Shown: positions 47,603-59,900, numbered from the stretch's first letter. The stretch: 64,000 nt of DNA from Mucor racemosus (GCA_027405735.1 JAPEHQ010000021.1:744001-808000), one strand, 5' to 3'. The notes: generated by a model not told the origin, from the sequence alone. Made by a program: numbers and translations.

Positions 47603-50600
47603 TCAAAGAGTATTGCCGCCATCAAGCGGCGAGCCCATTCGTTGTTTCCTGTACAGAAAATCAAGGGCTAAATCATTGAATTTGATCCGATTTGTATAAT
47701 TTGACTTTTCATCAAAACAAGGAAAAGTGACACCAAAAAGAAGTTGGGCCACACCAGCCAAACCAATAGCCAACGCCGATACCTGGTCCCGACACACCAC
47801 TTTAAATGCATTTGGGCATTTTTGATTGAGACATACAAACGAACCATTGACAGTCTTGATTTTACCAGCAACAACACCAACAGGATGAGAAAGCTTGGAG
47901 TAGCAGAAGAGACATGTCTGAGAGCTATTGTACTCATTCGTGATAAGGGTAGGTGTATAAAGACCATGTCTTGACTCTTTCCAGTGCCCGCCAAATCTCT
48001 GATGCTTCTTTATACGTGAGCCTATACCGTGTCCACGGTCACCAATCATCATAATAGGCCTTTTAGCTCCAGAGGTTTTTCTTTCATCTGCTGCCAACTT
48101 GTCGTAAAATCTTCTCTTCTTCAATTCCAATCTTCGTCTCTGTTTACACTGCGAATTGCTGTAATAAAACGAACGCAATTTGTCACGAGCATCGCAGTGA
48201 TGAGAGATTGCTTCTTGTAACTCTTCAACTGTTTGGCATTGATGTAAGTTGTAATTTGATAACTTCTCTTCTTCGTCCAAGACCACATGTCCTTCTGTTG
48301 TCGACTTTTTCTTTTGAACAATTGATTTGGTATATGAAGCCAACCCACTACCTTGATTGATTTCCTTTGGACCGATGGTGAGAGAAAGAGGCAGTTTCAT
48401 GCATTCTAAATTGTATATGTCGTCTGTATCCATGGCATCCTCTAACATTGATAAGCGTATAAATTAGTTTTATCTTGCATGTGTTTAAGGAATATTGTGT
48501 CATATTACCTAAGATTTGGAATCGATTGTATAGCTCTAAATGGAATGTAAATCGATTGATATCAAAATAAACTGTCTCAGTAGTCTTGATGATGCCATTG
48601 TCAGTTCCACTGAACACTACATCATCTAAATTCACGTCAGTATCAAGCATACATTCTTCAACCTTTTTATGACAAGGTTTACTGTTGATAATAAATGGGT
48701 TCGGTGATGTAGTCGATGTTAAAGAAGTTGAGGGGTTTCGATATTCGGATATTTGTCGTTTTAATGATTGAAGATCTTGTCGTACATCACGAATGCCAAT
48801 CATTAATTCCCTCTTTTTCAACTTTGTCATTTCAACTTCACGATAGTACTTGTTTCGATCTGCTACCTTGTTTTTCCAATCTCTTTTCGAAGCACGAACA
48901 CTCTTGGTTGTCAAAATAAACTGATCCAGTTCTTTTCTTCGTTCCTTAAACAACGTCTCCAAATCAGATTTACGATTATTCAAAGCGTTTAATCTGTCAT
49001 CCTCATCCTGAGCTATTGATTTATTGATTGCTTTTGGCTTTTTCTGACGTTGTTGAATATAATCTACTGTGCCATATATTCTGATAGTCTTCAGTCCAGG
49101 AAGGATGTGGATTCTATTTGCAAACTCTAGTCCGTAGCTTGACGATATCTTTTTTAGTTGATCAATATTGAAAAATGCGCTAAAGACAGCATCTTTATTA
49201 GCAAGAGCTGAACCTTGTTTGATACGGTTACCTTTGAAATCCAAAACAAACATTCTTTGTCTGCATTGTTTTGAGCAAAAGAGCGCATAAAGCGTTGTTG
49301 TATCAACAAGGAAGGAGTGGAGAGCAGTCGGTTTGATAATTGGCATTAATTTCACAACTTGACCATCGTATCCAATTGATCGTAACACTTGATTTGCCAT
49401 CAAGACAAATGGGACCTGATATTGAAAGAGATGATAGTTATCTTTATCTGGTATATAAGGCTTTACGAAATTCACTATCTTTATGATTGTCTCATATTCT
49501 TTGTCGTCAAGGTTCTTGAGCTTCATTTCAAAATAGCGTCTTGTAACCGTTTGTGTTTGAAATAATGCTGATCTTGTTACTTGTAACAATTGTCCAATCC
49601 TTCTTCTGGGAGTATCATTGGTCTTTTCAGCATTGATATCGTCTCTAACTAAAGCATCCTCTACATCATCATCATCATTGTCATTGTCATCTTTTCGTCC
49701 TCTCTTATTTTCCGGCTTTTCTTTCCAACCAGAATCCCTCTCTTCACGCTACATGAATAACACAAAATGCTAGTTAATGCTCTTGTAATATTCAAAGTTG
49801 AAGTATGTTTACCTCTCTTTCAAGTGCTTGTCTGTATGTGTCTAATCTCCTCTGGCACGAACTTGCAGATAACTCTTTTCCCTTTTGTAAGTACTTGATT
49901 CGTTTCTTTTCCTCATTAGCAAACAGTCTTCTTCTTCCATTCCTGGTCATACGTAATAAAGAGATACGTTCCTCTGGTATTCTGCAGTTAGTAACCCTTC
50001 TCGTTGCTTTTTTGCCTTTATTCTAATGTTTCGCCTTGTTAGCCTTGAAATTATTATCTTGATCAGGGCAAAGATGTATGATTAAGAGGAATCGCAAGAG
50101 CCTTGTCAGCAGTTTGTTCACGATGGTGTTGTCTGACCACATTTTATGAAAATTGATGTAATACAACTGGCGAGCCATCTTTGTCACGTGTGAAGATACG
50201 TCTTTGTAGAGGTTCACTTCATCACGACCCAATACATCTACTATTGCTTTATGAAGAATATGTGTCTTCAACGACGAGTCTTGGACACCCCTTGCACCAT
50301 AGAATGTTGAATGAATGAGTTCCAGATGTGAGTCTTGAAACAGTTTGTCATAGTTGGCCTTGAAATCTTCATCTTCTAAACAGTTAGGATCCACGGGTTT
50401 AGCAACTGAAGCATCTTCTTCCAAGTACCCTTCAGGCAAGACTTGAGATATCTTGTTGCCCTCATGAGCGACAAGTGACACAGCATGATTTTCCAAGACA
50501 AAATTATATTCATTGAATACGAGAATCATTTTTAAGACTTGATTACTAAAATCAGATATATAGTCTGAGACAGATTGCATGTTGTCGTTGATAGTACTTG

Positions 50601-51210
50601 TAAATAATGATTGAGCTTGTTGAGATAAGCCTGATCTAAGAACTGATCGAAGAGAAGTAGAGCAGGCTCTGTACTGCGTGCTATCTTCATATTCACCGAT
50701 ATCTTCATCATCGGCATCTTCATTTTCATCCATATCATCATTAATATCGTCATTATCATCATCTCTTCTGTTGTCAGTAGATGATGTACTTGCTTCATTG
50801 TTCAAAATAGAGTGCTTTGTGGTGACGAAGTTTTTTCGAACAAAATCTGTCCAGTATTCCACGCTCTTTTTCTTTGTTTTCTTACACTCATTTTTCAAAA
50901 ATGATTCAATAGAAGCAGCATCGACATTGATACTTGCTGCAGCATTAGTTACCACACCCTTGGAAAGTCTTGTACCTTTCAGAAGAATCTCGTAAAGTTT
51001 ATCATATTTCTGGTCTTTACATTGCTCGATTGAGTTTACAAGTCTAATCTTGAATTGAGCTTCTAAAGCACTCATGTGGTTTGCTTTGTCATAGGATGTT
51101 AAACGCTTCCTATTACGACATCCTTGGCCATCATCTTCAAATGAGGCTGGAGGGTTTATGGTGGTTGTGCCTGAAATATAAACATCTAATTGTCTTTTTC
51201 TTCTTCTCAT
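47603..51210 (-). pseudogene. Fanzor-like (OrfB zinc-ribbon, TnpB-related) gene with in-frame stop
   Basis: Three exons on the minus strand: 51210-49813, 49748-48509 and 48441-47603. Both introns (64 and 67 bp) are GT-AG, and the joined frame has 1158 codons apart from a TAG at codon 396 (50025-50023). After the TAG the frame goes on with KGKKATRRVTNCRIPEERIS. The C-terminal part shows the Fanzor/TnpB pattern: TNEYNSSQTC (Glu1049, candidate alternative RuvC-II Glu). A zinc ribbon follows (Cys1056, 1059, 1083, 1088), then CRDQVSALAIGLAG with Asp1098 (RuvC-III). The block HILPGLKTIRIYG at about 680 sits where RuvC-I IDPG is expected, but has Leu for Asp. A Lys-rich coiled-coil region (about 710-800) and an acidic stretch (NDDINDDMDENED, about 155-175) are also seen. 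Known relatives are RNA-guided DNA nucleases. This one may be inactive. The upstream 395 codons could instead be a separate gene. Confidence 0.7.
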
Positions 51211-53287
51211 TTTGAATAATAATGTATATGTTATAACAAGATAAAGAAAAGGAAGAGGGCTCAAATATTGTGTTAGTACATGATAAGCAGCTTTAAAGGC
51301 GCAGTCCTGTTATATTAAATGTTAAATTGGCATTGATAACAATCGAATTGATAAATTAGATACAATGGAAATGTCTAGCAAATTGCTGTATTGGATAGTC
51401 GATTAAAGACTTTACTAATAATCAATTATATGTATGTATATGCAATAACTAAGATTTCTCTGTACTGAGCTATCAATCAAAATAGTTTAAGCTTTCTCCC
51501 CCTTTCAGATGAGTTTGATTCATAGTGTCTACGATGTCAATACAAACAGTGAAAATAAAAGGCATTTGGCAGATGTGGATTTAAGCTCAGTCAAGTGTAA
51601 ATATCTGCATAATATATAATTTTATATGGTCAGATTCAAAATCGGAGCGTGCACCTATTTCAATGGATAATTAGAAAATAAAAAATGCAAGGCTATACTT
51701 GAGATTCTACAGAATATTGCCAAAAAAGTTATTTCTATTAATGTTGATTTCTCAGCGAGTATAAAGGCTTTAAAAGTGAAACGCTTGCTTTCCCCAGGGG
51801 GAATAATACATAATAAAATGTATTATAACTGAAAGTACAAATCAGAGTTAAATATTAAGTTATTTAATAAAAAAATTCACATATTAATATTAGATTAAGC
51901 TTGACAGGTTTACGATAGAGTTATACTTCCAGAATTTATTATTTTTTATTGAAATTTTTTCTGGTTTTTATGAGCGTTACTCAGTCAAACACTGAATAAA
52001 TTCAATTTCATCCACTTAATTTTTGGTATTAGACATTCGATTGACTTCCATATTTAGAAATAGATGAAGCAATTCAAGAGCTTTGATTGGCTGAATTTAA
52101 ATTTAGGTTTCTAATTTCATTTATTCGAGTTATTATACTGAATATCTTTTTCCATTTTTAGCCATTTTGATACCCACAACTATATTTCTTCACGGACAAT
52201 TTATAAAATAGCATTGACTCATTGATTAATTTAGGTCCAGTTTCAAGTGGCACGATGAATGGTGCATTGTTCATGTAAAATCGTCTGCAAAACATTTGCT
52301 GTGCAGTAAAAGTATTATAGTTTTTCGCACTTAATCATATCTATAAATAATAAAATGTTTTCGTAAAAGAAAATGACATAAAAGCGTAGCTTGTAACGAA
52401 CACTTTTAAGGTATTCTCATTAATTCAGCACTAATTTTCGTAACGCGAAATCTGTTTAACAGAAAATCCAAGGTTCTGACGACCAACCACAAAGTAATTC
52501 AGGATGGTGTTTACTCATAATTCAGCTATTTGAGCTTTTTTTTTTATTTAATAGATACCTGTAGTTTTCTATATCAAGGATTGATAGTATCCGTTTTCTT
52601 CTAATTCGATATCAATTTTAGTCTGAGCTTTATTGGTAATTTTTGCACGTGTAATCATATAATAGTACATACCAAATTGATACCCATAATCTAATCATCT
52701 CATGAATGATATACCGGGTATTTGTACTTTAACTTGCTATTCGCAAGGATATAGCTTGAAAATAGGTTAATGAAATTAAATAAAATTAAATTAGAGATAT
52801 ATAATTTTACGGTATACAAAGCTAATCAAAAGCAATAAATTGCATTCCAGATAAAGGATATGTGCTGCTGGGTATATGTTAAATTACAAAATTAAAATAT
52901 TTCACTCTTGTGTAAAACATTTATGCTTGCATAAGTATGCATAGAATGATATAGTTGACAAATATAAACACATTTTTTTCAATAGCGAGCGTATAAATGG
53001 TATAAATTGTGCAAACTATATCAATTACATCCCATTTTCGTATGTAAATAAAATATAAATTTCCAGTTTCTTTTTAGGTAATAGTGCGTAAAATAGATCC
53101 ATAATGTTGAATTCTTGTTATGTATTGCCGCTACAGGAATTGTCAATATTATTTATATTAATGAATATACTTACCCATTTTTGATCGTGTTAACATTTTG
53201 CGTAACCAGCATTAATCCATTATTGTGTATATAAAAAGAGAGTTATTTCTCCCTAATCATGATATACCAAATAATTATCAAAAAAAT
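51211..53287. other. AT-rich gene-free region
   Basis: Upstream of the Fanzor-like gene and of the DUF3472 gene. No gene, no clear repeat copy within the window and no terminal repeats matching the 3' side of the Fanzor-like gene were found. Confidence 0.35.
53228..53237 (+). promoter_or_regulatory. TATA box of the DUF3472 gene
   Basis: TATATAAAAA, with 50 bases to the ATG at 53288. It lies within the frame that opens at 53225, which supports the ATG at 53288 as the true start. Confidence 0.5.
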
Positions 53288-54055
53288 ATGATTCTTTCTC
53301 GATTATTACCTTTGACAATAGTAGCCATTTCTCAAGTAGCATGTGTAGCTGTTCATGACTGGTGGAATGTCCCTAGTGGCTTTGGCAACATCAAGGAACT
53401 TGTATCTTCTATTCGTGTACCTAAAGGATCTGATCCTATCAATACATATTGGATGGCTAATGGCTTTACTGGCGGATATATAGGAATGCAGAGAAATAGC
53501 ATTTCGGAACGTCGTATTTTGTTTTCAATTTGGGACGACGGCAAAGGTAGTACTGTTGATCTCGTAGAAAAAGGTGATAATGTTACAGCCAAAGGGTTTG
53601 GTGGTGAAGGCACAGGTGCACAATCGTTCAAGGTCTACGATTGGAAAGCCGGAGACACTGTTTACTTCAAGGTAACAACTGATGTCGACGAAGACAAGAA
53701 CGCATCTACTTTATCTGGTTACTACAGTACTAACGAGGGTAAAACCTGGACCTTGATGGCTACCTTTTTGGCTAATAAGCAGAAAATCCATCTTGAATCT
53801 CCTTATGGCTTCTTGGAGAATTTCGGTGGTGACTCAACTACAATTAAGGAAGGATTCTATGGAAATCAAACCATCACAGGTACTAGCGGAAAAACTATTA
53901 AAATTAGTGATTTTGGTTTTACACATACCACACCTGTTCAAGATTGGGAGGTATATGAGCAAAAACAGCACTTGGGATCATCGAATGAAGTTTATATGAG
54001 AATCAATGGTGCTAAAGATGAAGGAATCTATCATCCCGCAACTAACCCAAAGTAA
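53288..54055 (+). CDS. Secreted DUF3472-domain protein
   Basis: Single exon, 255 residues. The start [20 protein letters not shown] is a signal peptide, cleaved perhaps after ACVAV, and this fixes the start. The rest is the DUF3472 domain: [48 protein letters not shown] and a later GFLENFGG. The family is best known from bacteria, where it is found in secreted or wall-bound proteins, often beside carbohydrate-active domains. Function is unknown. The gene has no intron, stands alone between repeats (family B copy 4 begins about 80 bp downstream) and has an own TATA box. These traits would fit gain from bacteria, but fungi do have DUF3472 genes and descent was not tested. Codon use looks ordinary for this genome. 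Confidence 0.82.
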   Translation: MILSRLLPLTIVAISQVACVAVHDWWNVPSGFGNIKELVSSIRVPKGSDPINTYWMANGFTGGYIGMQRNSISERRILFSIWDDGKGSTVDLVEKGDNVTAKGFGGEGTGAQSFKVYDWKAGDTVYFKVTTDVDEDKNASTLSGYYSTNEGKTWTLMATFLANKQKIHLESPYGFLENFGGDSTTIKEGFYGNQTITGTSGKTIKISDFGFTHTTPVQDWEVYEQKQHLGSSNEVYMRINGAKDEGIYHPATNPK

Positions 54056-54156
54056 ATAATTACCTTTGTTAAATTTAGATGCCATTTCTTATATATCACA
54101 CAACTACTTTTAAAGTTAATAAACATGTTCTTGATATACTGTAAAACCCTCCTAAA

Positions 54157-54342
54157 TTGCACATTTCAGCCAATGTAAAAGCAGTATTACAGCGCTTGAA
54201 CTATAAGATAAGCAAAATAGGCAATACCTGTTACTATAATAGAAACATAAAATTTTCTACTAGAAAAACCGTCTGTCATATCATACACTCATTAAAAAAT
54301 TGCAAAAACGAGCCCGTAGAGCGACGCCGCAATTGCACATAG
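54157..54342 (+). CDS. Small conserved ORF of repeat family B (copy 4)
   Basis: 61 codons, MHISANVKAVLQRLNYKISK to EPVERRRN. The repeat is truncated just upstream, so no promoter of its own is expected. Same doubts as for copy 2. Confidence 0.25.
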   Translation: MHISANVKAVLQRLNYKISKIGNTCYYNRNIKFSTRKTVCHIIHSLKNCKNEPVERRRNCT

Positions 54343-55093
54343 AAAGATTGAACGGCTAAGTCTCTTATACTATAGTATATCTAAGCTGTAAATACAAAAG
54401 TTTTTTTTTTTTTTTACTTTTCTTATATTTAACCATGTACGGTCTGAAAATTCAGTTTTTGTAGCAGACATTTTCGGGACTCATTTTATCCTTACCAACA
54501 CTCATGATTTTATTCAAAAAACAGAAAAATCAAATTTTGATACCAAAACCAACGTTTAAATATACTACATTGTGAGAAAAAATTGTAGCCATAGCTAATA
54601 CACATTTTATAAAAGCTTAATATTGAATGGCAAGTAATGAAAATTTGTACTTTTGCCCCAAAAACGGATTTTTGGTTAAAGGATTTTCATGTAATATTTT
54701 GTAATAAAAATGTCTGTTATTTTTTATTGAGCAAATAGAGCGCTAAATTCTGTATATGTGTATATTTTTTGTTTTTATAATTAGTAGTATAATTAACTCT
54801 AGATTTGCAAAATCAGAAAAAAAAAATTTAAAAAATGTCAAAATTGATGATCTGGACAAAAATACTTTTCTAAATTAATATTCCGCTTATAAGCCTTTTA
54901 AGTCTGAAAAATAAGAGATTTTATAATACTTCAGAGCTTTTTCAAGAATTTACAATGCTGCACCCACTTGATTCAAGCCTATTACTGTAAATATTTATAC
55001 ATGTTAATATCATGTAATAGTTTATTTGATAGTAATATAGTCATACTTGATAATTAATGTGCTAGAGATAATTTACATTAAGTTTTAGTCTTA

Positions 55094-55838
55094 CCCCTCC
55101 AATATCATAAACATAAACATGGCCATCACTGGCCCTATTGCCACCTTTTTACCATCTTTGTCCCAAGCTGTTGTATTCCATGTCACCTTCTACAAATCTA
55201 CATCCTAATCTGATACACAAATACATTGATAGTGGCTGGCACAAATCCATGGTATAGCCGATACTTCGGAAGGAAGTATCAACTACGGATACTCTATTTT
55301 TCCATGTGGCTCAATAGCACATTTAGCTCATTTTATGACAGCACATTAATAGGTGGCGCTATTAATATAAACATTGGTCTCAGGGCACGGACCTGCTCTC
55401 AACAAACTAAATAAGAACAAGACAAGTACTAATTATGAAACATATCAACTAAGGCTATAATTCAACACGGTACATCTCGGATTTGCTGAATCAATATGTA
55501 TAATACTTATCATATTGATCTATTGGTTCTCTAGTTATAATCTCAGTAGTAAATAGTAAATAGAAGATATAAAAGACCCATACTTTTAAAATCTGAATAA
55601 ACGATAGACTTCTTTTAGTTTTGAGATACAGTTGGAAAAGCTGATACATTATTGTCTCTTTTTATTGTATTTTATTGAAAAACTCGAAGGATAATTCACA
55701 AGCCAATTTATTCAATGCTTTACCAGAACAAACTTACTTTGATCTATAAAAAAAATTGGTTTATTAGTAAAATCAATTAACAACAAGTTAATAATCAATA
55801 ATTATGGTGTACCTTTGATAGTTGGTAGTGGCATACAA
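55094..55838 (-). pseudogene. Captured dynein-like fragment split by an LTR (family B copy 4)
   Basis: The minus-strand WD40 fragment is present in two parts, 55704-55838 and 55094-55163, with the LTR 55169-55698 between them. The part after the LTR still shows DKDGKK and SDGHVYVYDIGG. Confidence 0.5.
55169..55698. mobile_element. Solo LTR in family B copy 4, TSD CAAGC
   Basis: 530 bp, begins TGTTGTATTCCATG, ends AAGGATAATTCA, flanked by CAAGC on both sides (55164-55168 and 55699-55703). Copy 2 reads 'tttcaagccaattta' with a single CAAGC. It shares its start and some internal blocks ('ataaacgat', 'ctttttattgtatt') with family L1, so it is a related but separate LTR family. Confidence 0.85.
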
Positions 55839-56150
55839 GCATACAAGACAACATTTTGTTTTCCTCTTCTTAGCTGCTGTTGGCCACTAAATAGAAAAAA
55901 ATACTTTTTAGAAACTAAATAGACTAATATGAGTTTTATTCATTCATTCAAATCAAGTAGATACTATATATAATTTTATAATCCCCAGTTTTTCTCTAGG
56001 TAGATATCGACTTTAGACCAAAAAAGCATTGATTATAATGTAGATAATGGAACAAAATGATTAAGCCCTGGATGCTTTTTTTGTTCGAAAAAGATATTAT
56101 AACGCGCCCTAACATTAACAGTTAATAATTTATTTCCAAATAAACAATAG

Positions 56151-56647
56151 TGCAGTAAAAAGGAGTGAAATTTTATAAAAAAAGCTTTAAAAGAGATATT
56201 GTTTAAATCCTTCTTTATTTAATTATGGATAATCTACAATAAAATACTATTTCTACTTCTCTATTTATATTATTTGGTTATTGATATTTGTCTGGCAGTT
56301 GTTCTGTCGACTTTCAGTTATTCCGCAATTTTGAATATATTGTTGGGTTGTTGAGTCCTTGATTTACTTGATCACGGGCGGCTCTTAAATTGGTTTTTGA
56401 CAACCTCAGTTGTCAATCATGCGTTCAGAACAGCCCTTACTTGTTCTATTTGATTCGCATGAAATTTTTAGGTTTTTTTATTTATAATACAACACATTAT
56501 GAATACCCTTGGTATCTTTGATACATTAGGATATCCTTGGTTATTTATGGTTTATATTCATAATCTCTTATTTGAATTGCATGGCATGGTTTCAAATGAG
56601 ATGACTTTTAATTTATTATGTGGAGAAATACTACCTAGTTCAGCACA
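56151..56647. mobile_element. Solo LTR in family B copy 4, TSD AATAG
   Basis: 497 bp, begins TGCAGTAAAAAGGAG, ends TAGTTCAGCACA, flanked by AATAG (56146-56150 and 56648-56652). In copies 1 and 3 the site reads 'aaacaataggaaaaacatg' without the insertion. No similarity to the other LTRs was noticed. Confidence 0.85.
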
Positions 56648-57432
56648 AATAGGAAAAACATGTACTTGTACCTGTTTCTTGATTTCAGTTTATAAAAAAA
56701 TAATGGTATTTTTGTTGTAGTTTTAAACGTAAATAAATAAAAGAACTGAGGAAAGAGTAGGGAAGAAAAAAGATTTTGTTTGTTACAAACAGAAATTTAC
56801 AAAGGCATAAATACTTTTAGTCTTGCCAAACAGGTTGATGTCGTTGTTCCCATTTGGGACCCGAAAGAAGAAGAACATGGGCAGAACTATTTCAAACCCC
56901 AAATTTCAGATTGATATATCTCGCCAATAAGGCAATTCTGTTGAATCAGAGTAACTCACATCTGCTTTAAATCACTCAAATTATCTTTGTTATTAATTAT
57001 ATTATGATTGATATATTTTAGTAAATTGACTAAAAAACCTTGATTTCATTGCTCTACTCATCTATGCTGCCTGATCTGCACAAAATTTTTTATTTTGTCC
57101 ATCTGCGCAGATCATTATGCCCATGGGAAGCATAATAGTTCGGCCGTAGTAAATGCAGTAGTAAATAATGATATTTGATCTTAAAATGCGGTTAAATAAA
57201 AATATCAGTCTCTAGTATAGTAGACTGCTACCTATTATATTAAAAACATCAGTCCTTTATGTTAGAATGCCTATTCAGATAAAAGAAAAGAATACCAGGT
57301 TGATAGTCTGATATGCCTTATCAAACGGTGAATAATATCCTTGGAATATAAAAACAGAAAGAGAGAAACAATAAACGTAGAAAAGGTTTTTCAAGGCTTT
57401 ACATTATATAGCGCAATTAAAACTCTGCTAAA

Positions 57433-57621
57433 TTGCACATTTCAGCCAATGTAAAAGTAGCATTATTACAGCACCTGAACTATAAACTAAGCAAAATAAT
57501 AGGCAATAATATCTGTTACTATAATAGAAACATAAAATTTTCTACTAGAAAAACTGTCTGTCATATCATACATTCATTAAAAAATTGCAAAAACGAGCCC
57601 GTAGAGCGACGCCGTAATTGA
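57433..57621 (+). CDS. Small conserved ORF of repeat family B (copy 5)
   Basis: 62 codons, MHISANVKVALLQHLNYKLS to EPVERRRN. Compared with copy 4 it has whole codons added (LLQHLN, KIIGNN), so the frame is kept despite indels. Confidence 0.25.
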   Translation: MHISANVKVALLQHLNYKLSKIIGNNICYYNRNIKFSTRKTVCHIIHSLKNCKNEPVERRRN

Positions 57622-58383
57622 GCATCATCGCAAGATTGAATGGCTAAGTCTCTTATATTATGGTATATCTAAGTTTTAAATAAAAAAGCTTTTTTTTTTT
57701 TACTTTTCTTATATTTAACCATGTACGGTCTGAAAATTCAGTTTTTGTAGCGGACATTTTCGGGGCTCATTTTACCCTTACCAACACTCATGATTTAGAT
57801 CAAAAAACAGAAAAATCAAATTTTGATACCAAAATCGACGTTAGAATATACTACATTATGAGAGAAAATTGTAGGCATAGCTAATACGCATTTTATAAAA
57901 GCTTACTATTAAATGTCAAGTAATGAAAATTTGCGCTTTTGCCCCAAAAATGGAATTTCAGTTAAAGAATTTTCATGTAATATTTGGCAATAAAAATGTT
58001 TGTTATTTTTGATTGAACAAATAGAGCACTAAATGTTGTATATGTGTATATTTTTTGTTTTATAATTAGTAGTATAATTAACTCTAGATTTGCAAAATCA
58101 GAAAAAAAAATTTAAAAAATGTCAAAATTGATGATCTGGACAAAAATAATTTTCTAAATTAATATTCCGCTTATAAGCCTTTTAAGTCTTAAAAATAAGA
58201 GATTTTATAATACTTGAGAATTTTTTCAAGAATTTGCAATGTTACACCCACTTGATTCAAGCTTATTACTGTAAATCTTTATACGCGTTAATATTGTGTG
58301 GTAATTTATTCGATGATGATAATATAGTTTTACTTTATAATTATTGCGCTAGAGGTGGTTTACATTAAGTTTTAGTCTTACCT

Positions 58384-58471
58384 CTCCAATATCATAAACA
58401 TAAACATGGCCATCACTGGAACCTATTGCCGCCTTTTTACCCTCTGGGTCTCAAGCTAATTTATTCAATGC
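58384..58471 (-). pseudogene. Captured dynein-like fragment (family B copy 5, truncated)
   Basis: Minus strand keeps ALNKL and SSDGHVYVYDIGE, and the rest is cut off by the end of the repeat copy. Confidence 0.45.
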
Positions 58472-58475
58472 GTTA

Positions 58476-58895
58476 GCGATTCGTTAGATAGACACTAATG
58501 AGTACTATCCTATCGTTTTAGCTTTGCATACCAGTCGTCCCTTCATGGATCTCTATACCACAAAAAGAGCTCTCACAAAATTTATAAAAAAATCAAAAAA
58601 TCTTTACAGCCATTTAAAACCTAAATATCCTGGTAGAGAATGAAAAACAAAGTAGAGTTTACTTGATAATCATCATTGCAATACCTTAGAATTTTATCGA
58701 GTTATTTTCACTTCAAATGCGGTTTCTCAATTTTAAGCTAGTCATTTCTACATCAATGTTCAAATTAGTGTTAGCTTGCCTTGTAGTTTATCAAGCTAGT
58801 ATTACTGGATTATGAATATTGCCGAAAACTGACTACAAGATGAAAATGCAAAAGCCTCAAAAACTTAGTTGGAGCTTACCCATTTCGATAAAATT
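58476..58895. other. Unassigned AT-rich stretch
   Basis: No gene or second copy seen. The LTR at 58896 starts at its right end. Confidence 0.3.
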
Positions 58896-59900
58896 TGTTG
58901 CATGCCACAAGTACCATAATACGTTATTATCTTCTACAGTATCAATACATATTGTGGAACAGACAGAGCTATTCACGGAAAAAAGTATAAAAAAACAATA
59001 GGAATTCGACTAGATAACATTAGGGTTTTATTATCAAGTTAAATTCTACTTGAGGACTTTTGTAAAAAATAAATGTCCTCTTTATATAGTTTTCATCAGA
59101 GAGATTAGGTAAGCATTCCTAGGTCCATACATAGCCAATAACACCCCTTGTCAGATATAAATCTTGATAGTAACCAATCGGTGTATTCATAGAATTTATG
59201 GGTCCTTGATCATAATGATGTGATTAAATCCACAGTATGTTGATTGGTCTTTAACTATAAGTTGCTAGGATAGAAGCTTGGTAGAAAATTTATATTAGTA
59301 TGAATCAGTATATATCATTTAGTAGTGAAATGTCTATTCATGTCAGCTGTACTTTAATTGAGAATCAGATGAAATGGAGATCAATATAGTGGATAAATGT
59401 GTACATATTCCACACATATTACAATCTATTGACTAGGATATGTATTGAAGAGCAAAGTCTTGATACCGGATATAAGAAACTCCTAGCGTACTACTAAATT
59501 TATCCAGCAATTACCAAGAACGCTTGTACCTAAATTATGACACCATATTATATTATCCCAGCGGTTGATCAATCAAGTAACTATCAAATCAACATCCAAT
59601 CTAGCACATTGAGCGCAGCATTGAAACAAGGCAACTCACAAGCTCTGCAAGAACGGTTAAATTATGATTGATCCATTTCCATCCATAGATTACTATCAAA
59701 TAGATCTAATAATGGTTCAATAGTGCCTTACATTACATCTCAGGATCTCAATGTCAAATCAATATAAAAGGCCATACTTTTGTATCTAAATAAACGATAT
59801 CTTGTTTTTATTATACAGTTGAAGAACTGATTCATTACTCATTCTTTTTAACTGTATTCTTTTTTTAAGTAGTATTTATAAAACCTAAAAATATACGACA
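58896..59900 (+). mobile_element. Solo LTR, family L1, TSD AAATT, with a nested LTR
   Basis: Begins TGTTGCATGCCACAAG, ends AATATACGACA, flanked by AAATT on both sides (58891-58895 and 59901-59905). 1005 bp in all. Taking out the nested element and one copy of its duplication leaves 538 bp, the same size as the L1 LTRs at 14640 and 20586. It shows the true ends of the family. Confidence 0.85.
58953..59414. mobile_element. Solo LTR nested in the L1 LTR, TSD CATAT
   Basis: 462 bp, begins TGTGGAACAGACAG, ends CATATTCCACA, with a 7-bp inverted end pair (TGTGGAA / TTCCACA). Flanked by CATAT at 58948-58952 and 59415-59419. The L1 LTRs at 14640 and 20586 run through this point without it. This is a different, younger LTR family. 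Confidence 0.85.

Larger units (their letters stand above)
54136..57148 (+). repeat. Repeat family B, copy 4 (5'-truncated, holds two solo LTRs)
   Basis: Starts inside the small ORF region ('gtaaaaccctcctaaattgc') directly after the DUF3472 gene and runs to 'cggccgtag'. Without the two LTRs (55169-55698 and 56151-56647) it is about 1.98 kb, so about 300 bp of the 5' end are missing. ORF at 54157-54342. Copy 5 follows head to tail. Confidence 0.8.
57149..58475 (+). repeat. Repeat family B, copy 5 (3'-truncated)
   Basis: Follows copy 4 head to tail ('cggccgtagtaaatgcagtag'). Contains ORF 57433-57621 and ends within the dynein-like fragment at about 58475, where unrelated sequence starts. Confidence 0.8.

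Noticed and set aside
47603..51264. Start of the Fanzor-like gene at 51264
   Set aside because: The extra residues (MSPLPFLYLVITYTLL) come from upstream AT-rich DNA. The ATG at 51210 leads directly into the basic MRRRKRQ start.
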